NCBI GenBank assembly: GCA_032622095.1
Contig: CP136064.1
Location: 172,678,310-172,742,309, forward strand
DNA from: Siphonodentalium dalli
Lineage: Eukaryota; Mollusca; Scaphopoda; Gadilida; Siphonodentaliidae
Length of the DNA: 64,000 bases
Direction: 5' to 3'
This document shows positions 46,375 through 57,748 of this stretch, piece by piece. The position numbers and the translations under genes were made by a program. The notes under the pieces are model-generated. The model was not told the DNA's origin. It did not search any database and saw only the letters and a program-made list of their open reading frames with translations. Every line of letters begins with the position of its first letter. Position 1 is the stretch's first letter.

Positions 46375-47565
46375 GATCGTCTAATCGAATGCACAAAATA
46401 AGAGATTCATCTGAAATTCGAGATACAAGAGTATTTTTCGCGACCCCCAACTCGCATCACCACCTGAAATGCAGATCACAAAATTGTGAGCGAAAGAGTG
46501 CTTCCAGATCCAGGAAATGACTGTTAACATCCATGGATCACCTAATGTAATGTACAAAACAAGAAAATCATCTGACATACAACTTTTAAGAATAAATTTA
46601 TTCGCCACCCAGCCCCCAGCCATGAACCAATTCAGATCGCTAGATTTTTGTTCGCAATTCCACTTACAGTTCCATAAATTGATTGCAGGATCGTCTAATC
46701 TAATGCACAAAACAAGACACTCATCTGACATCCAAGTTTTAAGATTAAAGTTATTCACCACCCCCCCCCCCCAAACCAACTCAGATCGCATATTTGTGTT
46801 GGCAATTCCACTTCCAGTTCTATAAAAATGACTGTATATAATTGAAAGTTCGTCAAATATAATGCACAAAATAAGAAGCTCATCTGACATCCAAGTTTTA
46901 ATATTAAAGTTATTCGCCACCCCCCCCCCCCCTTAACCAACTCTGATCGCATATTTGTGTTCGCAATTCCACATCCAGTTCTATAAAATGAATTTATATG
47001 ATTGAAAGCTCGTCAAATCTAATGCTCAAAATAAGAAGCTCATCTGACATCCAAGTTTTAATATTAAAGTTATTCGCCAACGNNNNNNNNNNNNNNNNNN
47101 NNNNNNNNNNNNNNNNNNNNNNNNNNNNNNNNNNNNNNNNNNNNNNNNNNNNNNNNNNNNNNNNNNNNNNNNNNNNNNNNNNGGAAACTCATCTGACATC
47201 CAAGTTTTAATATTAAAGTTATTCGCCACCCCCCCCCCCCCCCCCCCCCCAACCAACCAACCAATTCAGATTCCAGATTTTGTTCGCAATTCCACTTCTA
47301 TAAAATGATAGTTTATGATGAAGGACCGTCTAATCTAATGCACAAACAAAACAAGAAACTCATCTGACATCCAAGTTTTAACATTAAAGTTATTCGCCAC
47401 TCCGCCCCCCCCCCAACCATCCGAATTCAGATTGCAGATTTGGTTTCGCAATTCCACTCCCAGGTCATAAAATGATTGTCTATGATTGAATGATCGTCTA
47501 ATCTAATGCACAAAATAAGAAACTCATCTTACATCCAAGTTTTAAGATTAAAATTATCCGAGGAC
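46375..47565 (-). repeat. ~190-bp poly-G satellite, inverted array
   Basis: About six units of the family at 22570-24105, read on the minus strand: aagttattcgccacc, poly-C, aaccaattcagatc, ttcgcaattccacttccag, gatcgtctaatctaatgcac, catctgacatccaagtttta. An assembly gap interrupts it at 47083-47182, so true copy number is unknown. Confidence 0.9.
47083..47182. other. assembly gap of 100 N
   Basis: Exactly 100 N inside the inverted poly-G satellite. A round 100 usually marks a gap of unknown length. Poly-C/poly-G runs flank it. Confidence 0.99.
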
Positions 47566-48864
47566 ATTTCTTCGCTCCAAAGAAATGAGTGTATGGAAAA
47601 TATACGCACGGTTTTAACAATAGATGTGTGCTATACATGTAGATAGAACATGGTGTTATTAAAGTAATTATTTTACAATACGTGTATATATTACATAAAA
47701 TGATAAACATGAATTGTTTCTGAAAATAAACTTTAAACTAAACGTACTATATATTGGGAGTGCTACGTTGGTGACTGACGACACAGAGAAGGCTCAAATA
47801 CTAAATGATTTTTTCGTCAGTTTATTCACAAAAGAATTCCTGGAAACTCTACCAGTTTAACAAGAGTAACGGGAAGTTTTTGGCAGATGTCATAATAACT
47901 TCACAGGCGGTACAGCGAAAACTTCACAATCTCAGTCCATATCAAAACAGTTGCCCGACAACATACACACCATAGTCCTTAAAGAAACAATGAATGAAAT
48001 ATACCACCCTCTAGCTATACTCTTCAACCGATCTTTAACAGAAGGAAAATGCCTACAATACGGAAACAAGCTTCAGTTACTCGCATCTTTAAAACGTGAT
48101 CAACATCAGAACCATGTAACTACTATCCCATCAGCTTGAGATGCATACTCAGCAAAATTCTTGAATCCTTCGTCAACGATGCTATCGGTGCTCACATGGA
48201 GGAATATAACTTATTCACGACCTGCCATCATGGCTTTCGGAAAAAGAGTTCATGCAAAACACCAACATATCTTCGCGCCAATACGCACATAATCGACAAA
48301 TAAAGTGAAATAGGCACATAATATGATTATTTGATTCTTAAATAAGCAGATAATGGAGTCATGTCCGTTATTTAGTTTTATGGCGCGGGCCACAGTGAAA
48401 ACACATGTTACAGGGAATACACATGAAAGTCGTGAGTTGGATTATATCTGTAATTGTGCGTACATAATCTGCTTAGAATCGCTCATTATGAGTTGATAAT
48501 GTGACTAAAATGCTCTAATTTTCAACACACTATCGACTCAAAATGAGGCAAATTCTCAGCAGATTATCAACCTAAAACAAGTTCTATTGTAAGCAGAAAA
48601 TGTGCGGTTTTCGGGAGAACATGCTGAAGGCACAACTGATCGAAAGTCTCCATTTCAACACAACAGCCCTGAACAATGACGAGGTCATCGATGTAGTTTA
48701 CCAAGATTTCAAGAAAGCTTTGGACACTGCCGCACACCAGGCTCTTGAAGAAATTTGAGTCGTATTGTATAGCGCAAAATGTATTGTTATGGATTCAAGA
48801 TTTCTTGAAAGATAGATACCAGAGGGGTTCGCGCCAACTCCTCATTTTCTCCAGTATCTAAAGT

Positions 48865-49215
48865 CAGCGCCGCCGGAAGACCCCCCCCTGACCTTGACCA
48901 AGGGGGGCGAGCGGGGGCAGGACTTGCCCTTTTTCTGGAGACAGAAAATGCTTTTTGTGTGTTTAATCTCGTGTTTGATAGCAAAATGTGACTGTTTTGG
49001 TCCAAATACCACCAATTTCACAAGGAATATTATTTTTTTGTCAATTTTATCACAAAACGGCCATAAAAACCGACAAATACCATTAAAATAGGGATTTTTG
49101 CCACAATGAATTTATGGTTATTTTCCCGAGTTTGCGGAGAAAATGCCCTTTTTTGCGGAAAAGTGCCCTTTTTGTAGGCTCTGCCCCCTGCCCTTGGATG
49201 CTTCCGGCGCCCCTG
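48865..49215. mobile_element. 351-bp hAT MITE nested in the LINE, TSD TCTAAAGT
   Basis: Termini CAGCGCCGCCGGAAG and CTTCCGGCGCCCCTG are inverted repeats. The 8-bp TSD TCTAAAGT flanks both ends (48857-48864 and 49216-49223). Removing it rejoins the reverse transcriptase sequence just before the VSQGSVLGPT block. CAGGG(G)CG-type ends with an 8-bp TSD identify hAT. Confidence 0.92.
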
Positions 49216-49856
49216 TCTAAAGTAATTAGATGAGTGTCACAGGGAAGTGTCTTGGGGCCTACACTATTTATCATCATTATAATTTATCTTCCATAGTGCT
49301 TAAATAGTGAAACATTTGCTGATGATACAGAAGTCATAACATAACATAACCCAAATCACCTCGACATACATCATGATATCGACGCCGTATGCAAATGATC
49401 CACTGATCCACGTGATCCACTTTGGATACAAATCCACTTTGGACATACTAACTCCTGTAAATCATATGCCACATATTCTAACAAGCGCGCGTGAAAAAGA
49501 TCTCGGGAGTTAGCGTAGATTCAAAACTCAAGTTTCAAATTCACATACGCAATATATACAATCGTTCACGGAAAATTCTCGGAATAATAAACAAAACATT
49601 TCAGCAGTTGGACGTTGACACTTTCAGAAAACTGTATGTGAGTATGGTGAGACCTATCCTGCATGGGATACTGTATGTGACTATGTCAGTATGGTGAGAT
49701 ATAAGTTGGTATATTGTGGTACAGTTTGGGATCCTCACACTGCAGTATCAATGTGTAACTCTTGAAAACGTCCAGCGTAGAGCCTCTATAGACTGGTCCC
49801 TCAACTACGATAACTGAGTTATACAGATAGACTAATCCGCCTAAATTTAATGTCTT

Positions 49857-50195
49857 TGTCCGTATAATTCAGAGAACTCCGCGGTGACTTAACAGAGACT
49901 TACACGTATATCTAAACGGTCATTATAATATCAAGACAGAAACACCTTTTCAAGGAACGTTATACTCAAACACAAGAGGTCATAATCAGAAGCTCAAGCG
50001 ATGCAACACGGTTATTTGGAAATATATCTTTAGTTAACGAATAGTGTTGACCTGGAATAGCTTGCCAGATATGGTTGTCAGTGCTGGGACATTAACAAAA
50101 TTCAAACGTCTGATTGATTCATATTTATACCCAGAGAAATATGACTTCTATTGCTGACTTTAAAGGCACGTGAGGCCTTAGTTGTCGAAAATATT
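49857..50195 (+). repeat. 339-bp direct duplication, left copy
   Basis: Covers the 3' end of the LINE ORF and its short 3' UTR. It is repeated at 50882-51220 with about five substitutions. Confidence 0.95.
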
Positions 50196-50881
50196 AGTTG
50201 TCGAACACTATTGCTCATTCTGGAAATCATCCGTTGACAACAACCCATCACTATCTACGTTTCGGCTAGTTCATTCCGATCCCAGCACTCCCTGTCGATA
50301 TGGACACTTCTTAGACGGTATCCCAACCGTTCGGTTCAACTTTGGAATCTCGCCCTGCTACTCAATAAGACTACTTACATTAACAATCTGACATGCTGCG
50401 CATGTGGTAAGCAATATATCAACGAACTTCTCCATGCAATTAGGCACTGCTCTTCGAGTGTTATTCTGTCGCTACGAAATAGCTACTGGGAGACAATTCT
50501 CAACCACTATGGAGTTTCTGTGTTTTTATTCATGCACGATTCCTTGAGCGACGAAGAACTTCAAGCACTTATTCTTGGAGGGGATGTTCCAACACAGCAA
50601 CAGAATCTACTCGATAATAAGCACGCAATAATTCTGTTCTCTGCATCGTACCTTCTTGTCGCGTGCTCACTGATTAGAGGAAAACCAATGACCTACAGCC
50701 GTGGTTGAATCCACACGCCATCTTATAATGTGGCATGCACATTCTGCATACTAACTTTCACATATGCTGTCACATAAGTGTATAGTATACTTTTTCACAG
50801 CTGTCTTACTCATGTTCAAAATTGTAAATAATCTTGTTGTAAATACTCTTCTCCAGAAATGGAGGTATTGAAATAAATATA
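50196..50881 (+). mobile_element. 3' end of a second LINE, lying between the 339-bp duplicates
   Basis: It encodes the C-terminal part of another non-LTR element: RRYPNRSVQLWNLALLLNKT, then a zinc-knuckle-like CCACGKQYINELLHAIRHC near 50395-50450, then VFLFMHDSLSDEELQALILG and a stop near 50708. A ~170-bp 3' UTR ends in ttgaaataaatata. The 5' part is missing, consistent with truncated integration. It lies exactly between the duplicated blocks. Confidence 0.7.
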
Positions 50882-51220
50882 TGTCCGTATAATTCAGAAA
50901 ACTCCGTGGTGACTTCACAGAGACTTACACGTATATCTAAACGGTCATTATAATATCAAGACAGAAACACCCTTTCAAGGAACGTTATACTCAAACACAA
51001 GAGGTCATAATCAGAAGCTCAAGCGATGCAACACGGTTATTTGGAAATATATCTTTAGTTAACGAATAGTGTTGACCTGGAATAGCTTGCCAGATATGGT
51101 TGTCAGTCCTGGGACATTAACAAAATTCAAACGTCTGATTGATTCATATTTATACCCAGAGAAATATGACTTCTATTGCTGACTTTAAAGGCACGTGAGG
51201 CCTTAGTTGTCGAAAATATT
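50882..51220 (+). repeat. 339-bp direct duplication, right copy
   Basis: Differs from 49857-50195 at about five positions (for example agaaaactccgtgg against agagaactccgcgg), about 1.5 per cent. After 51220 the sequence diverges completely. Confidence 0.95.
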
Positions 51221-53045
51221 CATATTTGTTCTAATCACCGTAAACAGAAAAACATTAAAACGCATACAGTTTCGTTCATATATACCATGACCATCACGTA
51301 AACAGCATGTTATCATAAAGACCTACTATATGTTACCTAAGCAAGAGCCTGATTGTGTTACAGAAGACAGCACAATGCTACTGGCTAATCACACACAAAT
51401 GGCATAAACGCTCTTTATTAGTTCCATATCAGGAATTCACCAACAAAGAACGCTCTTTATGTTTACCATCATAATATAAACAAACACCAGAAAAGTAACT
51501 TTTTATGCTTTTGTTTACATAACAATGGTCAAACATTTGACAATAACATACTGTTTATGCGATATTTCTTATTTGTATATGGACAAAGTATGTCTACATT
51601 TTGATGTTCTTTCTGTTTGTGACGGTTTTTGACGGGTGGAAATATTTTCACAGGATACCCACCGCCAAGGCCCAACCGTACCTTTAAATTTCTGTGATAT
51701 TATAGAATTACCAAATGCAATCCTTTATTGGTACTAAAAGTCGAATGACTTACTCCTCATTAAATTGATACTCATATTAATATTGATATACAATGGGAAA
51801 CTAGAGAGATTATTGATTCAGAAAAAGGGGTCCTATTTTTTACAACATGCAATGACAAAGAGAAATCCTTGTTATATTGATCTCGAAATATGGTGAAACG
51901 AATAGCTTTTTGTGGAAAGTTAAAAACTGCATGCTAATGAATTTATGTCACCATTATGGGGGCGACATTTCTTGGAATGTTCTACCCCCCCCCCCCCGTT
52001 GGACGGTTGGACGCGACAGGAACATTATTACTTAAATCGGCCCCATTAATATTAATGAGGGTTTTTTTATTGCTTTATATCGACTTTGAAAAGAGGAAGT
52101 TTCAGCGCGTTTTGAACTTTTGTCAGTGAAGAACATATTCCAATGATGCCCTCTTATAAAGAGCGCCCATGCTTCGGTCGTATTGGATGATTTTATGGAT
52201 TTTCACGAGCGCTGGACTTTGTAACTTGTGTTTATCAGATTATATATACGATTTAATTCTGTGTATACATGTATGGACAGTGGTGAACAGTTTTGCCGAT
52301 GAAGCTGAATTTAAGCGACCATTCACGAATTATATCACAATAACAGTAGTAAATATGCGAAATTCTGATATGAGCGAGTTTTGTGTCCTTATCTTAAATC
52401 CTTTCATAGTAAGTACTATTGAACTAATTGAACACTGTGCCACGAGAACAGTGCAGCTTGTTCATGTGTAGTTACTGTATGCATGCGTAAGGGGAGGTGT
52501 CGCAAAAAGAAATATGGGACAGAAGGCCAGAGTCACAGTTTATTTGTAATTAATTTTGAAGACAAATTATTGTCATCAAAAAGGAATTTGAATGTACAGA
52601 CTAAAACTAGAACAAAACAGCATTACTCAAATGAAGGGGCTCCAAATTTTAATCTCAATGTATATGTAATTCTATAACCAAATGTCCTCATTCGATTAAG
52701 AAAAAAATCGAGAACCAGATCGAGATTGCATGATTTAAGCGACTTTTGTGATCCGATTTTTGCAATAAATATTGAATTGATTGCCCGAAAAAAATCGTGA
52801 TTGTAAGCGATGCAATGCAAAGTCGGCCCACGAAAGTCTTTTAATCACATAATCTCGAAATGGGATCTTCATATACATGTACGGTTATCTACATTATATA
52901 GTTTTTTTTCAGTCGTTATTGATGCCCGCTTATCCACTGATCATTTAGTTCAGTGATTCCTATAAGAACAAATTGAATTTTACGAAAGTTCACGTCTTGC
53001 CATGGTCATGATGATACGTTGTTATTTTCATATGTTCTTATTTTC
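51221..53045. other. non-coding stretch with one motif pair
   Basis: ACGCTCTTTATTA at 51408 and ACGCTCTTTAT at 51450, plus an inverse copy ATAAAGAGCGCC at 52157. A poly-C run lies at about 51986-51998. Open frames of 60-100 codons have no motif. Confidence 0.4.
51408..51460 (+). other. paired ACGCTCTTTAT motif, copy 4
   Basis: Two motifs 42 bp apart with ccatatcaggaatt between them, nearly identical to the pair at 24223. Confidence 0.5.
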
Positions 53046-53160
53046 AAACGGACAAATTTCGGTTGTAAGATGGATAACTCTAAAATCAAGTGGTTATTAA
53101 TGTTAATATTAACCACTTGATTTTAGAGTCATCCATCTTACAACCGCAATTTGTCCGTTT
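53046..53160. repeat. 115-bp palindrome (50-bp arms)
   Basis: The left arm 53046-53095 is the inverse of 53111-53160 with two mismatches, around a 15-bp AT-rich loop. The arms contain gatggataactctaaaa-type sequence also found inside the Transib/RAG-like element (about 15790 and 59208). Confidence 0.9.
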
Positions 53161-53295
53161 GAGCACGTGCTTCTGGATAAGATCTAGTCCACAAACAATA
53201 GAAACAGCAAACTTCAAACATCGATATCTAATCACTCTGAGCTTTAATGGGTGGGTTCCTCGGCTCGAATCAAATATGTTTTACTCCAGAAGCCA
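53111..53295 (-). mobile_element. diverged fragment of the Transib/RAG-like element interior
   Basis: Read on the minus strand it matches, with about 20 per cent divergence, the stretch at 15655-15815 and 59075-59230 (gaaccaaccca, aagctcaagtgtgatcagat, atcgattattgaagtttg, gatggataactctaaaa). No terminus is present. Confidence 0.65.
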
Positions 53296-54295
53296 AATAA
53301 ATAGTAATTTAGGATCGTCTGATCGGATTGGGTACTTTTAAAGGATGAAATCTTGTTTATTTGATTTGTGCATCATATCTAAATCGTTTTAAACTGGTGA
53401 ATTAATGGGGGAATGTATCTTTGTGAGTGGGAAATTTATTTAACAAGCTGCTGTATAGTTCTGTGTTTTTCCAGATACAATTTGGCTGTCGGATAGCCCT
53501 GTCGTGCACTTGGGGATTAGTTTTAAAATATGATTTTTCTTGCATTTTCGTGATCAACTGGTGTCGATCTAGCTGGGTAAACATCACTGGGGTGGCCTGC
53601 AGGCTTAAATTCAGTGAATTTGGCTGACACGTTAACACTGTCGTCTACGGGAAACCATTTAGTTCAGTGATTCCTCATAAGATTGAGGTCTCTGTCTCTT
53701 AACAGACAGCGCCGGAATACTGATCGAAGAAAGATAACTCTATCCGTTTACAGTCTTACGTTGTTGAGACATAATCACTAACAACCGCGCCAAATTGTGA
53801 AGACATCTGCACACAATGGGGGGGGGGGGGTATGTTTAGTAGATCATGTTATGTAGAAAATAGCGGCAGATAGTTAAAGGTGCACAATCGGATTTGACAT
53901 CCAATTTATTAAAAATTACTGAACCAATTCCCCACCTATTTACCAGGAGAATATATAATAATTGGAAAATTTTCACTGGAAAGTAATAGCAATTAACGGA
54001 CATCACGAAGACAGAAGAATAACAAAAATACCAGAATAAGCATATTATATATGCACATTTTATAAACACTCTTTATTAAATAGTCGACGTTTATGGATAA
54101 CGAAACCGTAAACGTTCTTTATCGTTTGTGATCTTTTTAATTTATTGGCACCTGACTAAAACTCAAGTCAAACATGAATTACATGATAAAACTCCTTCTT
54201 TTGGAAGTCGTTATCTGTATATTAATGGATGGGGTCATACATGTATGTTCGGTTTGGTGTCATAGACCGATTAGACATAGTTGTTTTTGGAACTT
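53296..54295. other. non-coding stretch
   Basis: Contains a 12-G run at 53819-53830 and the motif pair ACACTCTTTATTA (54066) / ACGTTCTTTAT (54112). No gene recognised. Confidence 0.4.
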
Positions 54296-54304
54296 ATATA
54301 TAGT

Positions 54305-55481
54305 TAGTCCAAGTCTTCTCGTACTAAAACCGGCTAAGATATTGGGATGGAGGTGCCGGTCTTTAGTCCAAGACCGCTTGTATACCAATCCTATGACACG
54401 ACTTACGCCCACGATCTGTGGCGGGAATTTGTGGTGTATTTTACTCGATTTACCTAGCAAATCAATACATGATGCTATATACATCGGAAAGGCTTACATC
54501 TTATGGTCATAATGGTGTATAATAATCTAACTTTAATGTTAAATTACACATAGAATATTCCGGTTGATTGACACAAACATCGATTTGTTTCTCTGTTTGT
54601 TTACGTTTTAACCGAAAGCCGAAGTGGTCCGAATAAGTTCGGCATAATCCGCTGTTTGTTCTGGGAATTCTACTTTCCGCTTCTATATATAGCGCGGGTT
54701 TTCCGAACAAAAATGTCGAAACCCGATCGACGAAAGTCCAGTTTTCTATGTGCTTTCAGAACAATTCCCGCACTAAAAACTTAATGACATAATGGAGGAT
54801 CAGAACGGTAGTTTTGTTGACAATTTTCGCAAGCAACTTGTCAAAATTGGAGCAAATTAGAACTCTTGTGTCTGACTTGCCAAGTTGCCATGCGTGTGAT
54901 GTGCATTTTGACATCTGTGTTGATAAAATAATCGGAGAACCGAATCATGCACACAGTTTCGAAATATAGTTCTTCCGTTTTAGTGGGACTTTTCAAACTT
55001 AAGGTTCATTTATTTAGTGTATTACATTTATATCTCCAATGTTTAATTAATCTATTTATTATTTTATTTATTGACACACATAATTACGATTACAATGGAG
55101 AATTCATCGTAATTTGCGTTGTTGTCCAAAATCTACGGAATATTTTCAACGGAAAATGCCGAACACAGTTCGCGAGGTCAACCGAGTTCGCATACTTTAA
55201 AAAAATTGTAAACATTGAGGTAAATGTCTCTTTTCGCATTAAATTACCGTTTTAAATTCACAACTGATGTGGGTTTCAGATAAAATAGCATGTCTTCTGC
55301 GGAAAATATCCGTTTATTGTCGCAATTGTGATATTTTATTTCATATAATTGTGGTTTTATTTGAGCGGGTCACTAACGCTTAAGTCGTGTCATAAGAATG
55401 CATGGGCCTGGAACTCGGACTAAAGACCGGCACCTCCATCCCAATATCTTAGCCGGTTTTAGTACGAGAAGACTTGGACTA
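54305..55481. mobile_element. 1177-bp MULE-like non-autonomous element, 9-bp TSD ATATATAGT
   Basis: The left TIR starts TAGTCCAAGTCTTCTCGTAC and its inverse ends at 55481; the inverted match extends about 66-70 bp through accggctaagatattggga and tggaggtgccggtctttagt. ATATATAGT lies directly outside both ends (54296-54304 and 55482-55490). A 9-bp TSD with long TIRs fits Mutator-like elements. The interior has no transposase and is AT-rich; a 102-codon frame at 54947-55255 shows no motif. Confidence 0.85.
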
Positions 55482-55490
55482 ATATATAGT

Positions 55491-56040
55491 TAACTTATAA
55501 AGCACATACACTTAGAACAACATGGAAATCAGGTCGCGATATAATGACAATAAATATTAAAGTTAGTAAAATAGGTAAATTCTTAGTCAACACCTCATTT
55601 ATAGACGCAATTGTAAGCCTATTTGGATACTTCTACACATCTGGAGTCTTCATGATAAAATCCCCCATTACTCATTAGCCTGCCTTGCTAGTTGGAAGAG
55701 TGTTCATTCTATAAATCGGTCTGTACACATATCCAGGCTGACATTTCTCACTATTATCGAATACCTAACTTTTCTTTTGCTAAACACGTTTCAATATTCA
55801 ATATAAAATTTTATGTTATGTTAAGTTTGATAATTTGATAATACTCTGTTCTTGAGTCAATCAATAAATCATATTCTATTCTATTCGTTATAAGATCAGT
55901 TGTTTTATTGATACAGTCTACAGACCGATGCATACAGTTACAACTAACAGTTAGAATAACATAATTATAACGAACCAAAGTCGGTCAGTATAGGGCAGCT
56001 ATTGGTATCTTCGATTCAGCAAAAAGAAAGTCACATATCA
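55491..56040. other. non-coding stretch, possible LINE tail
   Basis: caataaatcatattctattctattc near 55861-55885 looks like a 3' tail with a short (attct) repeat, as ends many CR1/RTE-like LINEs. No coding frame to match it is adjacent on the plus strand. Confidence 0.35.
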
Positions 56041-57717
56041 AAACTGCAAAAAACGGCAGTCTGAACTTTGGAGCTTTCAGTCTATTGAGACCTAGATATA
56101 TATTTATGTTTACTCTTTTAATATTAATGTTATCAGGAGATATTGAAATTAACCCTGGGCCTCCGCTATTGACAGTCAACAACACAATCTCCATTTTCCA
56201 TTACAACGTGCGCAGTATCCGAAATAAACTAGGAAAGATTTCAGACCTAATAAACGAGTATGATGTGTTATGTTTTACGGAAACCCACCTTGACCCGTCA
56301 TACCCATCAAACCAGCTAGAAATCCCTGGATATAGTTCTCCCATCCGCAAAGATCGTGACTCTAATGGAGGAGGCATTTGCGTAATGTTTGCTGATCCTC
56401 TCATTTTCAATCGGAAAACTGAACTAGAATCGATTCATCGTGTCTATGGTTTGAAATCCATTCTAGAAAAACCCGCATTATACTCGGGGTATCCTATAGA
56501 TCTGAAGATTTCTGTGCCACAAATTATTGGGAACTACTTGAATCCAAAATTTCTGACGCACTTGATAATTCAGAAAATGTAGTCATCACTGGCGATTTTA
56601 ATTCCAATTTTTTGGACAGCTCCTCGAAGTTCAAACAAATAACAGATGGTTTCAGTATGAAAAATGTCATTACGGTTCCCACCAGAGTAACCAGCACATC
56701 AAGTACTCTCCTCGATCCCATTATTACCTCCAAGATTATGCAAGTTCTAGACGCTGATACTTTAGACCTTGGAGTTTCAGACCATCTATGTGATTACGCT
56801 ACAGTATCTTTCGATAATACCCGGGCACCATCATTCGAAAGAAAGGTGTGGAATTATAGAAAGGCTAACTTTTCACATGCAAATAGCTTACTCGAATCAG
56901 TAGACTGGGATGATCTCATAAATCACACAACAGATGTAAATAAAGCAGTCGATAATTTCCATACGGAATTCTTATCTAAATGGAGAAAACAATCCCACAA
57001 TCAACTGTAACAGTGACAACATCAGACAAAATTTGGTTTAATTAAGACATTCGACGCGAGATAAAAAAGCGTGACAGAGTGATAAAAAAACTCTGAAAAC
57101 TAACTTACAGATATTATGGAGAGAGTACAAAAATATCCGAAATAAAATTAACAACATGAAAAAACACGCGAAAATCAAATTCGACGAAAATTTGGAAGAG
57201 CGAATAAGAGAATCCTCAAACCCGAGATACTTCTGGAGAATAATAAACTACCTCCTGAATAAGAAAAGAGCTAAGACTATCCCTCCACTATATAGCTACA
57301 CAGGCAGCATAACAGCAAACGGCCACTCATATGCAACTAGTGATGCTGAAAAAGCAGTAATACTAAATAAGAGCTTCATTGCAAATTCAACCATTAAAAT
57401 GACTCCAAACATAGCATCACAATCTTTCCGAAGCGTTGCAAAAAAATAATGCCAAATTTGGTTTTTACAGAAACCGACGTTGAATCGGCTATCAAATCAG
57501 TCAAGCTGAACAAAGCCCATGGACATGACGGGATACGTGTTAGAATGCTACGCGACACAGCAAAATCTATTGCACGCCCACTGGTTCTTATTTTTAGAAA
57601 ATCAATTAACACATCGAAATTCCCTGCAGCATGGAAGTTTGCAAACGTCATTTCCTATTTTCAAGAAAGATGATCCTGCTGATTCGAAAAACTATCGCCC
57701 AATTTCCCTTTTACCGT
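56040..57717 (+). pseudogene. APE-type LINE ORF with 2A-like motif: endonuclease and start of RT
   Basis: The first usable ATG is at 56106. A short hydrophobic leader (MFTLLILMLSG) runs into DIEINPGP. Then comes an APE endonuclease: FHYNVRSIRNKLG (56197), CFTETHLD with its catalytic Glu (56271), NGGGICVMF (56364), ITGDFNSNF (56589) and LDLGVSDHLCDYA (56763). After a linker, the RT begins: NPRYFWRIINYLLNKKRAK (57219), KAHGHDGIRVRMLRD (57510) and NYRPISLLP (57691). Frameshifts occur near 56450, 57015-57150, 57445 and 57655. The frame is cut after LLP by the Transib/RAG-like element and resumes at 61563 (CLAKIFEK). It is inactive, but every landmark is recognisable. Confidence 0.9.
56139..56162 (+). 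other. 2A-like ribosome-skipping motif DIEINPGP
   Basis: It matches the 2A core D(V/I)ExNPGP exactly and sits just after a hydrophobic N-terminal stretch, the position reported for 2A-like peptides in APE-type LINEs of echinoderms, cnidarians and other animals. In such elements it can separate a short leader from the rest of the protein, or act as a signal when skipping fails. Confidence 0.8.
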
Positions 57718-57748
57718 CACAGTGGATCAACGGACACGAACCAAAACC
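57718..57748 (+). promoter_or_regulatory. RSS-like transposon end, copy 2 left
   Basis: CACAGTG, a 15-bp spacer, ACCAAAACC. Identical to the left end of copy 1 over all 31 positions. Confidence 0.6.

Larger units (their letters stand above)
47754..50195 (+). pseudogene. LINE (CR1/Jockey-like) reverse transcriptase relic, 5'-truncated
   Basis: In shifting frames it reads VTDDTEKAQILNDFFVSLFT (47770), LPDNIHTIVLKETMNEIYHP (47951), YPISLRCILSKILESFVNDA (48125), FTTCHHGFRKKSSCKT (48220), DEVIDVVYQDFKKALDT (48680), VSQGSVLGPTLFIII (49238), FADDTEV (49313), EKDLGVSVDSKLKF (49493), FRKLYVSMVRPIL (49627) and a C-terminal YPEKYDFYC stop at 50158. This is the finger-palm-thumb order of APE-type LINE reverse transcriptases; FADD is the catalytic motif. 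The endonuclease is absent. A ~330-bp foreign stretch (about 48285-48630) and a hAT MITE (48865-49215) interrupt it. Many stops make it inactive. The clade is uncertain. Confidence 0.8.

Noticed and set aside
46998..47264. Open frames running through the N gap
   Set aside because: They cross 100 undetermined bases and are built from satellite sequence.
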